Positions 36,663 to 38,848 of a stretch of DNA of 38,848 bases are shown piece after piece. Both the position numbers and the translations under genes were made by a program. Positions within the stretch are counted from its first letter, which is position 1. Each line of letters starts with the position of its first letter. The notes beneath the pieces are model-generated. The model was not told where the DNA came from and made no database searches. It saw only the letters and a program-made list of their open reading frames with translations. Source of the stretch: Actinomadura roseirufa (lineage in GTDB: Bacteria; Actinomycetota; Actinomycetes; Streptosporangiales; Streptosporangiaceae); the NCBI RefSeq assembly GCF_900659635.1, contig NZ_CAACVB010000051.1, forward strand, positions 1 through 38,848, given 5' to 3'.

Positions 36663-38848
36663 GTGCCGGCGGGCTTCAAGCGGCGTGCACGCGGCCGGCA
36701 GATGGTGGCCGGCTCGGTGGTGTTCGGGTCGGTGACCCAGATCGCCGGGGTGCGGGGCGATGTGCGGATCGAAGGCGAGCGGCCGCTGTATCGGCTGGAG
36801 GCCCTCCCCGCCCCCGGGCCGGCGGTGCCGGTGGACAAGGCGCGCCGGCGTCCGGGACTGTTGTTGCAGGCGGGCTTGCAGCAGGTGCCGTTTGCCGGGC
36901 GGGCAGAGCAACTGGAGCGGTTGCGGGCGTGGCGGGACCGGCCGGGCGAGCCGGTGCTGCTGGTGCACGGGCCGGGCGGACAGGGCAAGTCCCGGCTGGC
37001 CGCACGGTTCGGCGAGGAGTCGCTGGAGGCGGGATGGCGGGTGCTGGTGGCCCGGCACGCCGATGACCCGGCCGCGGCGGCCGACCCCGACGCCAGAGCG
37101 GCCGGTCCCCGCGGGGAGGGCGGGGTGCTGGTGCTGGTGGATTACGCCGAGCGGTGGCCGGTGGCCGATCTGCTGGCGTTGCTGGGCGATGCCACTGGAC
37201 AGGGGGCGCGGGTGCTGCTGCTGGCGCGGCCTGCGGGCGCGTGGTGGGACACCCTGGCCTTCAACATCGACAAGTTCACCGCGGCGGCGGACCCGGTCGG
37301 GCTGCCGCCGTTGGGGGACCAGATCGACCGGGCCCGGTTGTTCACCGACGCCCGCGATGCCTTCGCCCGTGCCTTGAACGTCCCAGCGGACCCGGTGCGG
37401 CCGCCGGCGGACCTGGACGCGCAGCCGGGGTTCGGCCTGGTGCTGGCGGTGCACATGGCGGCGTTGGCCGCGGTCGACGCCGCCTTCCGCAAGGTGGCGG
37501 CGCCCCGTGAGCTGGCGGCGATCTCGGGGTATCTGCTGGCCCGGGAACGTGATCACTGGCAGCGGCTGCACCGCAATACCGACGTGGCCGTGGACGATGG
37601 CGCGATGGGACAGATCGTCTATACCGCGGTGCTGACCGGCTCCCAGGCCTACGGCGATGGGCTGGCGGTGGTGCAGTCGGCGCAGATCGGCACCAGCGAG
37701 CACCCCGACCGGGTCCTGAAAGACCATGCGGTCGCCTATCCGCCCAGCGCTCCCGGCAGCGTGCTGGAGCCGTTGTATCCCGATCGGCTGGGCGAGGACC
37801 TGCTCGCGCTGTCGACGCCGGGCTACCAGACCGGCAGCGGCTATCCCGCTGATGCCTGGGCGGCTCAGGCCGCCGCCCGCATCATCACCGCCCCCACCGG
37901 TGGAGGTGCGGGTGCGTCGGAGGTGGGGAGCCGTGAGGATGGGCCGGTGTGGGTGCGGCCCGCGTTGACCACCTTGGTGCAGGCCGCGGCGCGCTGGCCG
38001 CACATCGTCACCACGCAGCTGGCCCCGCTGCTGACGGCCCGTCCGCGCCTGGCGCTGAGCGCCGGAGGCGCCACGTTGGAGGCCCTGGCCGGTATCGACG
38101 CCCTGGATGTCACGGTGCTGGAGGCCATCGAGGCCGTCCTGCCTGAAGGCTCGCATGTGGAGCTGAACGCCGGGATCGCCGCTTTGACCCAGCGGCTGGC
38201 CGCCCACCGCCTGACCACCGCCGACCCCGCCCAGCGCGCCCGCATCCACGACACCCTCGCGGTTCGCCTGTCGCATGCCGGCCAGCGAGCCCACGCCCTG
38301 GTAGAGGGCGGTCAAGCCGTCCGCATCTGGCGCCCGCTGGCCGCCGCGAACCGGGCCGCCTACCTGCCCGACCTGGCCATGTCGTTGAACAACCACGCAG
38401 CCCTGCTGGCCGAGACCGGGCAGCGTGAGGAGGCGATCGCGGTCTCGCAGGAAGCCGTCGACGCCTACCGGCACTTGGCCGCCGCCAACCGGGCCGCCTA
38501 CCTGCCCAACCTGGCGGCCTCGTTGAACAACCACGCGCTGCGGTTGGCCGAGACCGGGCAGCGTGAGGAGGCGATCGCGGTCTCGCTGGAAGCCGTCGAG
38601 TTGCGCCGGGGGTTGGCCGCCGCGAACCGGGCCGCCTACCTGCCCGACCTGGCGGCCTCGTTGAACAACCACGCGCTGCGGTTGGCCGAGACCGGGCAGC
38701 GTGAGGAGGCGGTCCCGGTCTCGCTGGAAGCCGTCGAGTTGCGCCGGGAGTTGGCCGCCGCGAACCGGGCCGCCTACCTGCCCGACCTGGCGGCCTCGTT
38801 GAACAACCACGCGCTGCGGTTGGCCGAGACCGGGCAGCGTGAGGAGGC
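36663..38848 (+). CDS. STAND-type P-loop ATPase with C-terminal TPRs, 3' end outside the window
   Basis: The frame is open from TGA 36603 to the end of the window, at least 728 codons. Start GTG 36663 or ATG 36702. After a short GSVVFGSVTQIAGVRGDVRIEG leader come VPFAGRAEQLERLRAWRD, Walker A GPGGQGKS (36969-36992) and Walker B VLVLVDYAERW with LLLARPAGAWWDTL after it, as in STAND/NB-ARC-like NTPases. A long helical middle follows. From 38337 there are TPR repeats of 46 residues with core SLNNHALRLAETGQREEA. Proteins of this build act as ligand-triggered signalling or defence ATPases. No effector domain lies in the visible part; it could be at the missing end. Confidence 0.85.
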   Translation, partial: MPAGFKRRARGRQMVAGSVVFGSVTQIAGVRGDVRIEGERPLYRLEALPAPGPAVPVDKARRRPGLLLQAGLQQVPFAGRAEQLERLRAWRDRPGEPVLLVHGPGGQGKSRLAARFGEESLEAGWRVLVARHADDPAAAADPDARAAGPRGEGGVLVLVDYAERWPVADLLALLGDATGQGARVLLLARPAGAWWDTLAFNIDKFTAAADPVGLPPLGDQIDRARLFTDARDAFARALNVPADPVRPPADLDAQPGFGLVLAVHMAALAAVDAAFRKVAAPRELAAISGYLLARERDHWQRLHRNTDVAVDDGAMGQIVYTAVLTGSQAYGDGLAVVQSAQIGTSEHPDRVLKDHAVAYPPSAPGSVLEPLYPDRLGEDLLALSTPGYQTGSGYPADAWAAQAAARIITAPTGGGAGASEVGSREDGPVWVRPALTTLVQAAARWPHIVTTQLAPLLTARPRLALSAGGATLEALAGIDALDVTVLEAIEAVLPEGSHVELNAGIAALTQRLAAHRLTTADPAQRARIHDTLAVRLSHAGQRAHALVEGGQAVRIWRPLAAANRAAYLPDLAMSLNNHAALLAETGQREEAIAVSQEAVDAYRHLAAANRAAYLPNLAASLNNHALRLAETGQREEAIAVSLEAVELRRGLAAANRAAYLPDLAASLNNHALRLAETGQREEAVPVSLEAVELRRELAAANRAAYLPDLAASLNNHALRLAETGQREE
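38337..38848 (+). repeat. Tandem 138-bp TPR-coding repeats
   Basis: Units start at 38337, 38475, 38613 and 38751, exactly 138 bp (46 codons) apart; the fourth is cut by the window end. Units two and three differ at five of 138 bases by my count. Each codes for LAAANRAAYLPDLAASLNNH, then ALRLAETGQREEA and a linking helix. Near-identity at DNA level, including third positions, indicates recent duplication or gene conversion. Confidence 0.95.

Noticed and set aside
34911..38810. A continuous minus-strand open frame of about 1300 codons
   Set aside because: Only the 34911-36173 part has sensible protein sequence. The rest is antisense to the ATPase/TPR gene, repeats because that gene repeats, and is open only because of GC bias.
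38337..38848. Regular repeats as a CRISPR array
   Set aside because: The units are contiguous 138-bp coding repeats without spacers and translate to TPR helices.

Overview
The window is about 38.8 kb of very GC-rich DNA with dense genes, strong third-position GC bias, GTG/TTG starts and many ATGA/GTGA overlaps. TetR, MarR, HxlR, AraC, CGNR and LuxR regulators are abundant. Together this points to a large-genome actinomycete (streptomycete, Streptosporangiales or Thermomonosporaceae type). The genus cannot be fixed from sequence alone. No rRNA, tRNA, CRISPR array or origin was seen, and no gene-free stretch exceeds about 300 bases.

Layout. 1-9.5 kb: the 3' end of a LuxR-type regulator, then small regulator/enzyme units: MarR with an EamA exporter and an NmrA-like protein; an MDR oxidoreductase; a stand-alone Clp-N protein; an amidohydrolase; HxlR with an EthD protein; an alpha/beta hydrolase divergent from a TetR gene that seems to start at ATC; and a phosphotransferase with macrolide-kinase-like catalytic residues. 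9.5-13.2 kb: a four-gene minus-strand operon with ABC ATPase, ABC-2 permease, histidine kinase and NarL-type response regulator. 13.3-19.5 kb: a YnfA protein, a secreted RTX-like protein, a four-gene redox/esterase operon divergent from a TetR gene, and a TetR/NAD(P)-binding pair with two operator-like dyads.

19.8-26.3 kb: the most distinctive metabolic block. A FabH-like ketosynthase, class III aminotransferase, acyl-CoA dehydrogenase and FlK-like hotdog thioesterase are followed, across a divergent CGNR regulator, by an MFS exporter and two small proteins. It reads as a compact, possibly undescribed pathway for a nitrogen-bearing short acyl product. 26.3-30.9 kb: a catabolic operon with a cupin dioxygenase of the 2,4'-dihydroxyacetophenone dioxygenase type, MFS carrier, butanediol-dehydrogenase-like enzyme, SDR and AraC regulator. 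It fits oxidation of a vicinal diol to an alpha-hydroxyketone followed by C-C cleavage. 31-34 kb: a frameshifted SDR gene, a DHA2 drug exporter and a divergent, probably leaderless TetR gene.

34.1-38.8 kb: a scarred accessory region. A frameshifted 5-carboxymethyl-2-hydroxymuconate isomerase gene is fused to a multiply deleted Tn3 transposase remnant. A Tn3-like inverted-repeat end, a GNAT-like/DUF2716 gene and a large STAND-type P-loop ATPase follow. The ATPase ends in nearly identical 138-bp TPR repeats that run off the window.
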